A stretch of 28,894 nucleotides of DNA from Treponema sp. UBA1793 (GTDB lineage: Bacteria > Spirochaetota > Spirochaetia > Treponematales > Treponemataceae), in NCBI GenBank assembly GCA_002314445.1, contig DCFX01000082.1, positions 3,817 to 32,710 on the forward strand, read 5' to 3'. The translations under genes and the position numbers were made by a program. The notes under the pieces are model-generated. The model was given only the letters and a program-made list of their open reading frames with translations. It searched no databases and had not been told where the DNA came from. The first letter of the stretch is position 1. Each line of letters opens with the position of its first letter. Positions 1-11,200 of the stretch are shown piece after piece.

Positions 1-153
1 CCCGCTTGTCTGAATGAGAAAATATGAATTCACTCTGCGCCGCCGTAACTGACTGCAGGATGGTGCTGATTCATACTTACGAATCAGTCTGTCGAATTAT
101 ATTCTTGAGCAAGGAGAATATAGTTATCTCAGGTTTGTCTTCTTCTTCCCCTG
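1..153. other. Intergenic left edge with two small hairpins
   Basis: No gene is supported here. Two inverted repeats follow the stop of the minus-strand SH3 gene. CTGATTC at 66-72 pairs with GAATCAG at 81-87, and TATATTCT at 98-105 pairs with AGAATATA at 115-122. Neither is followed by a clear U-tract on the minus strand, so a terminator role for the operon end is possible but weak. Confidence 0.35.
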
Positions 154-1419
154 TTACCAGTCTGCCACATTCGGCCACGGCGGCGGATTCCCGTCCGGGC
201 CGTCGTACAGGTTATGCACGAACGCTCCGAAGAACCAGCCTTCCGTTCCGTCAAGAAGCCGCACTTTATACCACACGTTCTTCTGTCCGCCGATTGTCTC
301 TTCCGCCGTTCCCTTTTCAAGGATCCGGAAGCCTGTCTTTACAGGATATGACCCGAGGCTCTCGGTCGAGGTTGACGGTCCTTTGCGGAGGCGCACCTTG
401 TCGTCGTTCAGGCGCCCGAAATATTTCAGGTGGTTACGCACTACCACCAGTTCGGCAGGTTTCGATGTATCTGGTGTAAAGAATTCCAATGTATCAGGTC
501 CTGCAACATAATCCGGTGCAGCTTTGTACGGGGGAGGAATCAAACAATATATTTCACCCCATGGCCCTATTCCATAATTATATGGTCTTCCCTCGGATTG
601 GGACCAGCGCTTTTCATCTGACGCCCATGGTATATACAAATCTGCCTCAATTTCACCTTTGGAATTAGTAATATAGAATTTCCTTACACCAACTCCGCTG
701 TCTGACCCCCAAATAGCGTGTCCGGAAGCTAATCGTCCCAGATATTCACCCGGGTATCCATCAGGCTGTTTTGCAGACCACACCATTCCGTTCCGGTATA
801 ATAAACCGTCTTCTCCTACACTGAATCCACTGGGTTGCGTCGATAGCCATTTACGTGTTTCTTCCAAGTTACGTACTTTCATCGTATGACCGTTTTGTGC
901 TTCTGTTGAATATATAAAAGGAGGACTTATTGATTCCATATATGAACCAAATGGCAACGGATAATATCTTGTCTCTCTTGATACAGGAATGTCTTCAATT
1001 TCATGGGGATAAAAAGCTGAGCCATATCCGGATTCTGATAAATCAATACAGACATTATTCAGCTGGATATACCCCTGCTGGGAAACAAGCTGAAGCGATG
1101 TTGCTCCTCCCCATTCCTTCATAATGGGAAACAGTTCTCTTTTACTGACTGTTCCGTTGTGATCTATTTGAAGCAGGTAATCATATGCACCATTACCTGC
1201 TTCTGGATATAACAACATATTGCCTTTTTCATCTATCATTGGACCTTTCGGAGAGTAGAAACCTTCTTCATTACACTCATAACTCAGTTCCAATTCAGAA
1301 GATCCCAGTTTTAGACTGGTTATTTTTTCTTTTACAGCGGTTATTTTTTCCTGCGAAAAAAGACAATTAACAGCTAACATCAATATAGTAACTGAAAAAA
1401 ATAATTTTACTCTGTTCAC
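154..1419 (-). CDS. Exported protein with C-terminal bacterial SH3 domain
   Basis: This encodes a protein of about 421 residues and is the last gene of the operon. I chose a GTG start at 1419 rather than the ATG at 1440, because AGGAG lies 6 bases before the GTG and the GTG overlaps the stop of the preceding gene as GTGA. That choice also puts a clean signal peptide at the N-terminus (VNRVKLFFSVTILMLAVNCL, cleavage probably near CLFS/QEK). Residues about 30-330 hold repeated short beta motifs around Gly-Asn and Asp-Gly turns, which look propeller-like but match no family I can name. Residues about 336-402 (VRLRKGPS through DGTEGWFFGAFV) match bacterial SH3 domains, which usually bind cell wall or protein ligands. 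The tail after SH3 is rich in Pro, Asp and Trp and ends in Trp. GC content rises abruptly near position 480, just before the SH3 part. Confidence 0.8.
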   Translation of the reverse strand: MNRVKLFFSVTILMLAVNCLFSQEKITAVKEKITSLKLGSSELELSYECNEEGFYSPKGPMIDEKGNMLLYPEAGNGAYDYLLQIDHNGTVSKRELFPIMKEWGGATSLQLVSQQGYIQLNNVCIDLSESGYGSAFYPHEIEDIPVSRETRYYPLPFGSYMESISPPFIYSTEAQNGHTMKVRNLEETRKWLSTQPSGFSVGEDGLLYRNGMVWSAKQPDGYPGEYLGRLASGHAIWGSDSGVGVRKFYITNSKGEIEADLYIPWASDEKRWSQSEGRPYNYGIGPWGEIYCLIPPPYKAAPDYVAGPDTLEFFTPDTSKPAELVVVRNHLKYFGRLNDDKVRLRKGPSTSTESLGSYPVKTGFRILEKGTAEETIGGQKNVWYKVRLLDGTEGWFFGAFVHNLYDGPDGNPPPWPNVADW

Positions 1420-4400
1420 TTTAATCTCCTTATCGCCCATGATTCACAATTTAAGTCTATTTTATCACCAATTTTTGGGGTCGTAAAGTTTTGGTATATT
1501 TGAAATCCCAATGGTATTTTACTCTCATTATAGTCCCCTAAACTCAGTACCTTAATCACACTTTGTATCTTATTATTATATTCTGCCTCAACTAGAATTA
1601 TCTGATTCATCAAATCAGAAACAGATAATCCTGAAGCATCCGGAGGTACATATGCAACAACTGCTATATGTGCACGCTTTATACCATTGTCTTTTGCAAG
1701 GCTTGATTCCTTTACAAAGATATCACCTGGTACAACTAATCTCAATTGTGAAACAAAATCGTCCCCAATGGGCTCATCTTTTTGCTTCGATATAATTGTA
1801 TCCGCCTCAACGGGAGCATACGTGGCTTCATTCTGATCACTCGGATAATGTCTGCACAAAGTTCCGTAACTATTCAAAACCGCCCAAATATTACTGAATG
1901 TCGTTTCTGCCCACCCTTTCGGTAACTTTATCCATGCATAGACATTAGAAATGGTGGTATTACTACTTGTATTGCTATAGCTTGCAGACCGCTGGACAAA
2001 TCCTAAACAATCAGTTCCTGCCTCGATGACATATTTCTTTTTAAGAAAATCATCGACAGGTACACCCGTTATGGAAGCTTCATCAAAATACGTACTAGCC
2101 TTTCCATATCTCAACCCAAGAGACGGAACAAAAACATTTGTCGCAGGTGTCGTTGCAGCATCATTCCAACTGGCAGGGGCTGTTACTATATATCGCCACC
2201 ATCTATCACCGGGAGGTGAATTGCGAGTCCATCTTTTTAACGCTTTTTTCAAATCAGAATTAGCAGCCCAATTTGATGAATTTGCATTTAATGCTGTAAA
2301 AGTTGCATCAGGAATTATCTTATTTTGATTTGAAGCTCCTGTGACATTTTCCTTAAATTGTCCCCAACTAGAAAAGTTTGCCGGAATCGTCGCGTCAGGA
2401 GACGGCCATGCTGATCTTGGTTTGGCAAAAGCAATTCCATCTTTATTATAGCTATCTTTCATGAGAGTAATTTCTTTTTGCATTTTTTTATTAAAATCAA
2501 ACGGGCTGTCCATACTTCCTGCAAACCCCTTATTACTGATTGGTGGTTCATATTCATGATTCGGATAACTGTAAGCTATGGTATTACTTATTAAATTGGC
2601 CGAAGGTGGATTATTCTTATTACCCAGTGTTCTTACCGGAGTAAAGGTTGACAATTTAATACACTGGGTTCCATTACCCGCAGGAAGCATTGAAAGGTTC
2701 GTAATAGGAACTATCGTGTTTGACGTTCCATCATGAACTCTGTTCCACTCGTTATATCCCCACGCAGCACTCCATGACTTGGGACATGCACCTTCTTGTG
2801 CAACTCCTGCTGCAGGCGGAACATTCCACGGGTGCGCATTGTTCCAGTCTATATTCCCCAGTACCGTCTCTGTTTTGTCTATGTACAGATTCGCCCGCCA
2901 CAGCAGTTTCTTGTCGTATACCGCTATGTAATCACCGTCCTTCGCCTGAAAATTAAAATATTTAATATTCCCTGATGTATCCGAATACACTGCCTGAAAC
3001 GCCGGAATCAGATCGTCTCCCGGGTATGCACTTTCCGCACTCTCCGGCCGTATACCCAGCCGTACACGTTTTCCTGATGTCGTATATATGTTGCCAACCG
3101 CATCCGCATACATCACGGGTACCGTTCCTTCCGTCTTCTCGAATTTGTATAATCTCTTAGCTGCTTTTACTTCCGGTTTGTCCAGTTTCCCCCTGCACTG
3201 TACAGTATCATCTTCATCCAGAAATACAATATCATAACTTACTGCCTTGTTGTTATAGATGTTTCCTTCTGCTGCTTTGGTACTGTCATAGTTCCTGTCA
3301 TACGCTCCGGCAAGGGTTACGCTGTATAAACTTCCTGTCACAGGTTTCAGTTTCATCCCGCTGCGGTTCTTCAGCTGTATACTCAGCTTATCCAGTACCA
3401 GATACTCTCCGGTATTTGGTATCCACCGCCATCTTTCGCTGCTCACCTGGCTTTCTTCCTTCATGCTACCGATTTCAAGTTCTGCACTTGCGGGTACTCT
3501 GTCGAATACATCCCAGCTTTCCGCATGCTCATATTTTTCTGAAGTTTTCTTTGTTTTCAGCAGCCTCAGGCACCGCAGGTCTCCGACAGCGTCGCTGAAT
3601 GTCTTCCAGCTTGTACTCACTGCACATCCTGCTTTTCTGTCCATCCATACGACTTTCGTTTTTTCCATGAATGCGTCCGGGTCGGCACTGTTTGTTCCTG
3701 TATCCGTTATTATTCCGATGAGTTCTTTCCCGTCATCTGTTTCATCTTCTCCTGCTTTTTTCTTACCGTACAGTATATCTCCCTGTTGTACTTCACTCAG
3801 AGAGGGGACTATCATGCTTGTTTCTTTCAATCCCTGATAGTCATACTGCTTATCAGCAAACGCTTCGCTGTTCTTTCTGCTTCCGTCTCCGTATTGGCCT
3901 GCGGCGTCGTTGCGTATTTTTTCTGCATAGGCTGCAAGTTCCATTGCCGGCTGTTTTTTCTCTCCCTTTTCCGCATAGCTTATGCTTTCTGCAAGTCCTG
4001 CTCCTTTTATGCATCCTGTCAGCAGTCCCCAGCTGTCCGTTCCGCAGCCTGCTGCTGTTCCTCCGTTTATATCTCCCGGACGGTACAGCTTCTTATAGTA
4101 TTTTGATCGGGCTGTCGTTGGTTTTCTGTAATAGTCTGCCTGTGTCTTCATTTTATACCAAAAAGTTTCCGGAGTATCTATACCATCTGTACTGTAAGGC
4201 AGGGCATTACCATTTATAGTACTGTCGTCTGAAGGATACTCCTTATCAGCAGAATTCTTATATATCATATTCTGCTTTTTCCCATTCCCCCATTCCACTC
4301 CGTTTGTTAAATATTTCTTTGCTTCTACTGCAAGTCTTTCCCCTTCGGTATCTTTTATTGATTCATACGCTTTTGGATTGTACAAAGGTTCATCTTCGTG

Positions 4401-5243
4401 CAGACCGTCAGCATAAATACTACGACTGTTATTATATACGTGTTGCAAATACAATTGTATATATTCGCTTCCACTTGCCTTATACAGATCATCAAATACA
4501 TCTTTTTTTATAAGACTTTCAGCAAGCATTTCTGCCAGTTTTTCCGAGAGCGCAGGATAGGCACAGTTTTTCTTGTCTTTTGCATCAAGCCAGGCAAACA
4601 TGTTATCACTTATCTTTTTTTTGGTAAGTTTTTCTTTTGAGTTTGCCTCGGCCTCCAGCTCCATGAAGGACCCGGACGTCTTGAACGTGAGAAGGTATGT
4701 TGTTCCTGTTCCATATTCTGCAAGGTAGAACCGCCCTCCGGACAGTGTCGGGATGGTTATACCGTCATACGCCTGTCCGCTTATCTCTGCAGGCAGCACA
4801 GGACTTTCACTCTGTGCTATATATCCCGCACTGGTCAACTCGGCGGCCGTTCCGTCTGTCGTTGCGATCTCCATATTCTGATTCTGTACCGGAGTGAACA
4901 GTTTTGCAAGCTTTCCCTTTTTTGTGGCATCAGTTACCTCATTCCACTCTGTCGTTTTGTCTTTTGGCTGCAGTATCATCCAGTTACCGTTATTGTCCTC
5001 GTACGCTGCGGTATACCCGCTGTAAGTATTTGCTGGAACAGTCAGATTGTACTGAACCTTATCTACGGACAGTGCGATGCTGCAACAGACTGTATTTTCT
5101 GTTTTTCCCTCTGCGTTTTTCACGTCTTTACGTATATCGTATCCCGTTTTTACGGGGATGTCTGCTGCGTGCAGGATGCCTGCTGCCTGGAGCAGAAGGA
5201 ATGCTGCTGCTATATTCCGTATTAGTGTTATATGTTTTTTCAT
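1416..5243 (-). CDS. Large exported protein with two NlpC/P60-like domains, the first apparently inactive
   Basis: This encodes 1275 residues. A signal peptide covers residues 1-26 (n-region KKH, hydrophobic AAAFLLLQAAG, cleavage after LHA). Two segments resemble NlpC/P60 cysteine peptidases. The second (about 1070-1265) has GTDCLGFV with Cys1079, then PGDIF, then HIAVVA with His1192, as expected for a Cys-His peptidase of the cell wall. The first (about 395-560) has the matching CGTDSWGLL with Ser404 in the Cys position, a QGDILYG strand, and no His at the corresponding strand (LIGIITDT, Leu508/Ile509). It therefore looks like a degenerate copy. About 500 residues between them are unrecognised. 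The start codon lies 3 bases after the giant gene's stop, and its ribosome site (GGAGGGAG) lies inside the last codons of that gene. The family call rests on motifs alone. Confidence 0.75.
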   Translation of the reverse strand: MKKHITLIRNIAAAFLLLQAAGILHAADIPVKTGYDIRKDVKNAEGKTENTVCCSIALSVDKVQYNLTVPANTYSGYTAAYEDNNGNWMILQPKDKTTEWNEVTDATKKGKLAKLFTPVQNQNMEIATTDGTAAELTSAGYIAQSESPVLPAEISGQAYDGITIPTLSGGRFYLAEYGTGTTYLLTFKTSGSFMELEAEANSKEKLTKKKISDNMFAWLDAKDKKNCAYPALSEKLAEMLAESLIKKDVFDDLYKASGSEYIQLYLQHVYNNSRSIYADGLHEDEPLYNPKAYESIKDTEGERLAVEAKKYLTNGVEWGNGKKQNMIYKNSADKEYPSDDSTINGNALPYSTDGIDTPETFWYKMKTQADYYRKPTTARSKYYKKLYRPGDINGGTAAGCGTDSWGLLTGCIKGAGLAESISYAEKGEKKQPAMELAAYAEKIRNDAAGQYGDGSRKNSEAFADKQYDYQGLKETSMIVPSLSEVQQGDILYGKKKAGEDETDDGKELIGIITDTGTNSADPDAFMEKTKVVWMDRKAGCAVSTSWKTFSDAVGDLRCLRLLKTKKTSEKYEHAESWDVFDRVPASAELEIGSMKEESQVSSERWRWIPNTGEYLVLDKLSIQLKNRSGMKLKPVTGSLYSVTLAGAYDRNYDSTKAAEGNIYNNKAVSYDIVFLDEDDTVQCRGKLDKPEVKAAKRLYKFEKTEGTVPVMYADAVGNIYTTSGKRVRLGIRPESAESAYPGDDLIPAFQAVYSDTSGNIKYFNFQAKDGDYIAVYDKKLLWRANLYIDKTETVLGNIDWNNAHPWNVPPAAGVAQEGACPKSWSAAWGYNEWNRVHDGTSNTIVPITNLSMLPAGNGTQCIKLSTFTPVRTLGNKNNPPSANLISNTIAYSYPNHEYEPPISNKGFAGSMDSPFDFNKKMQKEITLMKDSYNKDGIAFAKPRSAWPSPDATIPANFSSWGQFKENVTGASNQNKIIPDATFTALNANSSNWAANSDLKKALKRWTRNSPPGDRWWRYIVTAPASWNDAATTPATNVFVPSLGLRYGKASTYFDEASITGVPVDDFLKKKYVIEAGTDCLGFVQRSASYSNTSSNTTISNVYAWIKLPKGWAETTFSNIWAVLNSYGTLCRHYPSDQNEATYAPVEADTIISKQKDEPIGDDFVSQLRLVVPGDIFVKESSLAKDNGIKRAHIAVVAYVPPDASGLSVSDLMNQIILVEAEYNNKIQSVIKVLSLGDYNESKIPLGFQIYQNFTTPKIGDKIDLNCESWAIRRLK

Positions 5244-5246
5244 AAT

Positions 5247-8200
5247 TTACCATCTCCCTCCGCTGTTACCGGTGCCGGGCTGGGGTGTAAAAAACCACCA
5301 GTCATCGTACGGCCGTTCTGCCGGTTTTGGTTCTGCCGTTATGCTGCGTGCTGCTGTCGTCACGATGTATCCGTCGGGCGTGACAAGTTCTGCGTACAGC
5401 GTTATTTCCGTGTCTTCCGTTACGGACGGCACTTCATATCCGTCACCGTCAACCGGCGTTTTTGCGCCGCCGGCAACGGAGTAATACCACCTGTCCGTAA
5501 GCGGAAGTTTTTCCGCGCTGTATTCGGGCCACACGACAACGTCAAGGTTCAGTATCGTTCCGCTCCGGTATGTGTCGGGCCGCGGCCAGTGCCACAAATC
5601 GTACATTCCCGGGAGCGTAAAGCTGAACGGGTTCCTTTCGGATATCGTTACGGCCGAATGCAGTTCGTCGACGCTTTGCGCTGCTATAAGCGGCAGGGCC
5701 TCTCCGTCCGCCGTTATGACTGTCTGCACTCCGGCTTTTACGCGTTTCATATATACTGAACACGTGCCGTTGTACCTGCTGCTGTTTACGTCTATTCCGT
5801 CCTCTACGAATGTCCATCCTTCCGGAACGGGCATGGTTCTGTCTGCAAACAGGTAGAGTACGGCATCCTGTTTTACGTAGAAGCGGGCTGTCTGTTTCGT
5901 CGAGCCGTCGTCCTCTGCGTTCCACTCGATATAGTCACCGCCGCGCGCATACCGCGTAAGCTGGTGCACGAACGGATCGGACATTCTCCTGCGGCTGTAG
6001 TCGTTCTGCCGGCCGTACTGTCTTTCATACAGCATCATGCCTTCATAGAGCGGGGCGCGTATGGTACGCGCATCTCCGTTCACATCTGCAAGTGCAAGTA
6101 GTCTTGCCGATCCCATGTTTCTGCTGACATACGCATAGACCTTTTTCCAGCTGCAGCTCCAGCCGCTCTTGTCGGTGGCGCGGTACTCTATCCGGTATCG
6201 TCCTTCTTTGAGCAGTACGATTGGTGCGTCATACTTCTGCGTATCGCCGTCGTTGATGCGGTATTCTATATAATCAAGTCCGGAACCCGTGTCGTTACCC
6301 GTAATCGTTACTTCGGCTATGCCGCTTTCGCTTCTCACGGCAGCCTGGGCATACGGCGCGCTCCTGTCTATTTTTATAACGACAGTCTGCGGCTCTTCTT
6401 CGTTCCCCGCGTTGTCTTCCGCATGCCATGAAAGCGTGTGGATGCCTTCGGCCGTATACGTAACAGGAGAGGCATACCTGCCGTCCTGTGTCTGTATCGA
6501 CGCAACGCCGGAAAGGTTATCTTCCGCGGTTATGGCTGCTGTTACGTCGCTGCTGTACCATCCTGTTGCACTGAGCGTGCCGCTCAGCGTGCACGAACTT
6601 ACAGGCTTTGTTATATCGGCCTTTATGGTGCTTTCCGCCTGAACGCCGCGGTATCCCTTTGAGTCGGTACCGTACGCCTGCGTGCTTGTCCAGCCTTCCT
6701 GTATCTGCACCGGTTCCGTATACGGCTGCCATGCTCCGTTGTCCCTGCGGAACTGAATGTCCGCCACATACGTTTCCGCATCTTCCGATGTGATGTACAT
6801 GCCGGGCAGCGTCCGGTACCAGCCGTTCGTCCCGTCAGGCGCTGCTATTGTATACAGAATCTTTGTGACAGGTGCGGTTGCATTCACCTCTCCGTTATAC
6901 ATCATGACGCTGCTGTCAGTCGCAGCATACAGGTTCTGCCCGTACAGCGCGGCTGCCGTATATGTACCGACCGTCTGCCATATGCTCTTTCCCGTATACC
7001 TGTTGTACACGGTAATGCCGTTATCTCCGGCAGTAATAAGTTTCTCATACGCAAGCGCGAACTGGGTATCCGACGGGACTGACCAGCTGTAGGAGCCGGT
7101 ATTCCTGTCGTACACCGCAACGGCCGTACTGCCTTTTACGGCAATACTGTCTTTGTCCATCGCAAGCTGCGTATCTTTACTGCACGCACAGTCAACACTC
7201 CGCAGTTCTTTCAGCGAAGAGTCAAGGAGTATGATTCCGTCCTGTACTGCAACGGCCGCTCCCTGAGCGTCGCACACTGCGGTAAAGACATCCTTTCCCG
7301 TCGTCCACGAGCTGTCCGTTCCGTACACTGCCGTTATACCGTGCGGTGTCACTTTCCACGCACAGCCGTTATTCCATATAATCGTATCCTTTGCGGTAAA
7401 ACCGTTTCCACACGTACCGAGCAGCGTGCCCGATGATGCATCAAGTACACTGCACGTTCCGTTTTCCACCGCAAGCAGTACGGAGCCGTCTGACGATATG
7501 CAGTCGACATGCGCCCTGCTCCATACGGTCAGTCCAGACACAAGCGATTCAGAAACAAGCATGCCGTCGTTTCTCAGCCCTATAAATTCCGTCCCGGTAA
7601 GGAGGGAGTGTGTGTACACATTCCTGTCTTTCCACAAAAGTGCACCGCCTGCACTGAGCACCGTAACGCCGTTCTTCCGCACGGCAACCGTACTCTGAAA
7701 ATTAACGTACAGCTGCGTAATGCCGGTGCCCGCACCTGCTTTCCATCCGAGACGGTCGGTAGACGGAGCCCCGGCAGCCGTTGAGCGGATGCCGCCTCCG
7801 TTCTTGTCTTTCTGTCCCCAGATATCGTCCTGCACCTGCAGCGTAAATTCTGCAGATGCCTCTTTTCCCGACTTCGTATACGCCGTAACCCCCACGGATT
7901 TGTCTCCCGCGTTCTGCGGCGTACCTTCTATGGTACCGTCGGACGAAAGACTTACTCCCTGCGGCAGGAAACCGGAAGATATCTTCCACTTTACCGTCGA
8001 ACCGCCGTCGTTCGCACTTGCAAGTACGATATGATACGGCACTCCGACCGTTCCTGCCGGTAATTTCTTCGTTGTTATTTCAAACGCATCTCCTATCTGT
8101 ACTTCCGCCGTTACGGAAGAGGAACTGTCTTCACACGTACCCGTTATCGTAAATTTCCAGGTACCGTTCGGTGCATTGTCATCAGGCAGAACGTTCACCG

Positions 8201-11200
8201 AAACAACACCGTTCGGCACGCAGCTGTCGGACGACAGCTGGACTTTGAACGGAGATTCGGGCGGAACGTTCACGGTAAACGCAACGCGTTCCGCATATCC
8301 GTTTACGGCAAGGTTCGTCTGCACGGACTTTCCGGCCGGAACATCAAGCACCGTGTCCTGGAGATGCATGACAAAACCCCGCTGCCGTACGCTGAACGGA
8401 ATTTCATTCGACGTGCCGCTGTCCGTTGCTATACGGAGTCTGCCCTTTCCTGTTTTCATTTCTGACGTAACGGTGAATGTCACCGCCTGTCCGTTCCACG
8501 TATCGGTCTTTACACTCTCCCCGTTCCACGAAAGCGTTCCGCCGGTACCGAACCCGTATCCGAATACGGTAACAGCCGTTCCCGCGTATCCCGTTCCCGG
8601 AGATGCGCTTGAAATGACAGGCTGTATACGTTCCGTCGTCACTATCGTCGTGAGTGTTATAATTTTACCGTCACCGCCGTCAAGGACAGTCTTATATGTT
8701 CCTGCCGGGCAGCCGGACGGAACCGTAATCAAAACGGCTCCTGTTTCATCAAGGGCAAGATTCCCCTCTGAAACCTGCAGGCCCGCTTCCGCCGTAACCG
8801 TAAAGGAAGGCGTTCCGGTATACCCGTCAAGACTTTCCAGCTTAACCGGATATTCCGCTGTCTCTCCGGGATGAACCGAAGCTTCAGACGTGTACACGAC
8901 CGCGCTCCAGTCAGGGACGACGACATTCAGTTCCGCCGTGACGGTCTTTCCGCCGAGGCCTGTAATGACAAGCGGCCTGCTGCCGCGGTGCGTACACACC
9001 GGCACTTTGAGCGTCATGCATCCCATACCGTTGTTTTCGCTTTCCGCTGCTGCAATTTCCGCACCTTCAAAATAATAACGTGTTCCCGATATAAATCCGC
9101 TGCCGAACACCGTAACTTCGTTTTCTTCCTTTCCGTTGATTGTCGACGGAACGACTCTCGCCACCGCCGGCTGCGGATACGTAACGGTCACTTTGACGAT
9201 AACGTCTGCCGTAAGTGTATAATTTCCCTCATTAACAATTTCGCAGGGGATCGTATATGTTCCCGCAGGGCACTTGTCCGTCATGGAAATATACGCTGAC
9301 AGGGAGGCTGTCTTTCCCGTTACCTGTACGTCCTTCACTGAAAGCATTTGAATATCATCTTCAGGTTCGTGCTCTTCGTGCTTTACGTACTTTCTGCGCA
9401 GCATCAGATAATCAGAAGACGTACCGGAAATATAGAAATTCCCGACAGTCACCGGTATTGAAACCTGCACCGAGTCCCCGCTGTCAACGGAAACTTCTAT
9501 CGTACGTTCTGCAGCGGAAGGACTGTTGTAGGTGTCTTTTTCCGAGCCTATCAGTACCGATACGGGAGCAGACTCAGCGCTTTCCGCTCCGCTGCCGTCG
9601 TATGCGCTTACCGCATACTGCATGTCGGTTTTATCCGCATAGTTTTCTATAGTGACTGTCGTTATGTTTCCGATATTGGATTTCGTTTCCGTACCAGCCG
9701 TCACGTTCTTTGTAATCAGGTAGTAACCGGCATTCCGTGCGCCGTTCGTATTCTTCCACGACAGCTGTACCGTTCCCGCTGCCGTTTCCGCAGCGCGCAC
9801 GTCTTCCGGTGTGTTCAGTACAAGGCCTGAACGGTCGATGCGGTATTTACCCGCTGAATACGCTGCCGGTGAATAGAAACCGTTGTCCGTTTCAGCGCGG
9901 ACGGCAATTCTGTATTCACCGTCTGCAACAGCAGAAGAAGAAACGGTTCCTTCATATCTGCCGCTGCCGTCTGCAGTAAGCGTTCCCAGTTCCATATCAG
10001 GATCTGTATCGTTTTCGCATGCAAAGACATGTACCTTCGTCCCTGCCGTCGTTACGGTACCTGCAACTGCAAGTGTACCGGATGCACTCTGAACGCCTGC
10101 ACCCGGCTCCGTTACGGTAACATCTGGTGCGCTGTTCACGCCGAGCACCGCTATTTCATACGATCCTTCGTCAAGATTGGATACCGTTATGCTCCATTTT
10201 CCCGTTTCAGGCGCTTCAACACTGATAATCATTCCGTTTTCGATGTATGAAGTTTCAACGCCTTCATCACCTGCTTTATATGTTTTTCCACCAGGGGACA
10301 CAACCGTAAAATCGGGAGAACCTTCCTTATACCCTATAGCGAACACGGCTTTCCCCGGCCCGCTCTCCGTATAGGAAGCGTCAGCCGGACTGTCGGAAAC
10401 AGCCTGTCCCTTCAGCGTCTGAGCACGTACGCTCAGGTTATTCTGCAGCACGGGTGTACCGTCAGCAGCATGTGAGGTTCTCCTTGAGGGAATCGTGACA
10501 TAGTACACGTTTCCTTTACTGTCTGATCCGTTTCCGTTCAAGCCGTTCCCCAGTCTGCTCATATCGACAGTACGGACACGCGCTATATTTTTACTTAAAT
10601 CGATTCCGTCGGGTTTGAGTATCTGATAGCTCGAAACATCGACGTCGAGCCCGCCGTCGCCGACGAACGCACCTACCCTTCCCAAATCAAATCCGCAGAT
10701 ATTGATATCTATATATCCCAGAAAGCCACGTTTTCCGTTCGTAAAATCACCGAACATCGTACCGATTTCTCCGAACCATATGTCCGAACTCGGTATTTTC
10801 AGAATAGGTCCGTCGTGCAGGTACGCCTTAGGCATACCGAAGCTCACAGCTCCCTTGCCGGAGAACTTCAGCTGCCCGTCCTTTCCGAATAGATACAATT
10901 CAATCGAGCCTTTTATGAACAGAATGCGCACGCTCAACCCGGTCGCGAATGCGTCATTCTTTATGATTGCCGCTGCGCGTGCATTGATGTTGAGCGTCCC
11001 GCTCAGAATAGTTGCGTTTCCTTCAAACACCCAGGCGACTTTCGTTATGTCAACCCATGCGTCTGCCGTAATGTGGGCAAGCTTTCCGCCGCTCTGGTCA
11101 TTAACCGTAAGCCCGAGCTGTATTCTCGTTCCTCCGTCCCCGAATATACTCCGGTACCGTGCAGGTATCTCGTCGGGGAAGCCGAAGGCAAGACCGCCTC

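Noticed and set aside
1420..1440. ATG start at 1440 for the SH3-domain gene
   Set aside because: It would put charged residues before the signal peptide and leave the AGGAG site inside the coding region. The GTG at 1419 fits better.
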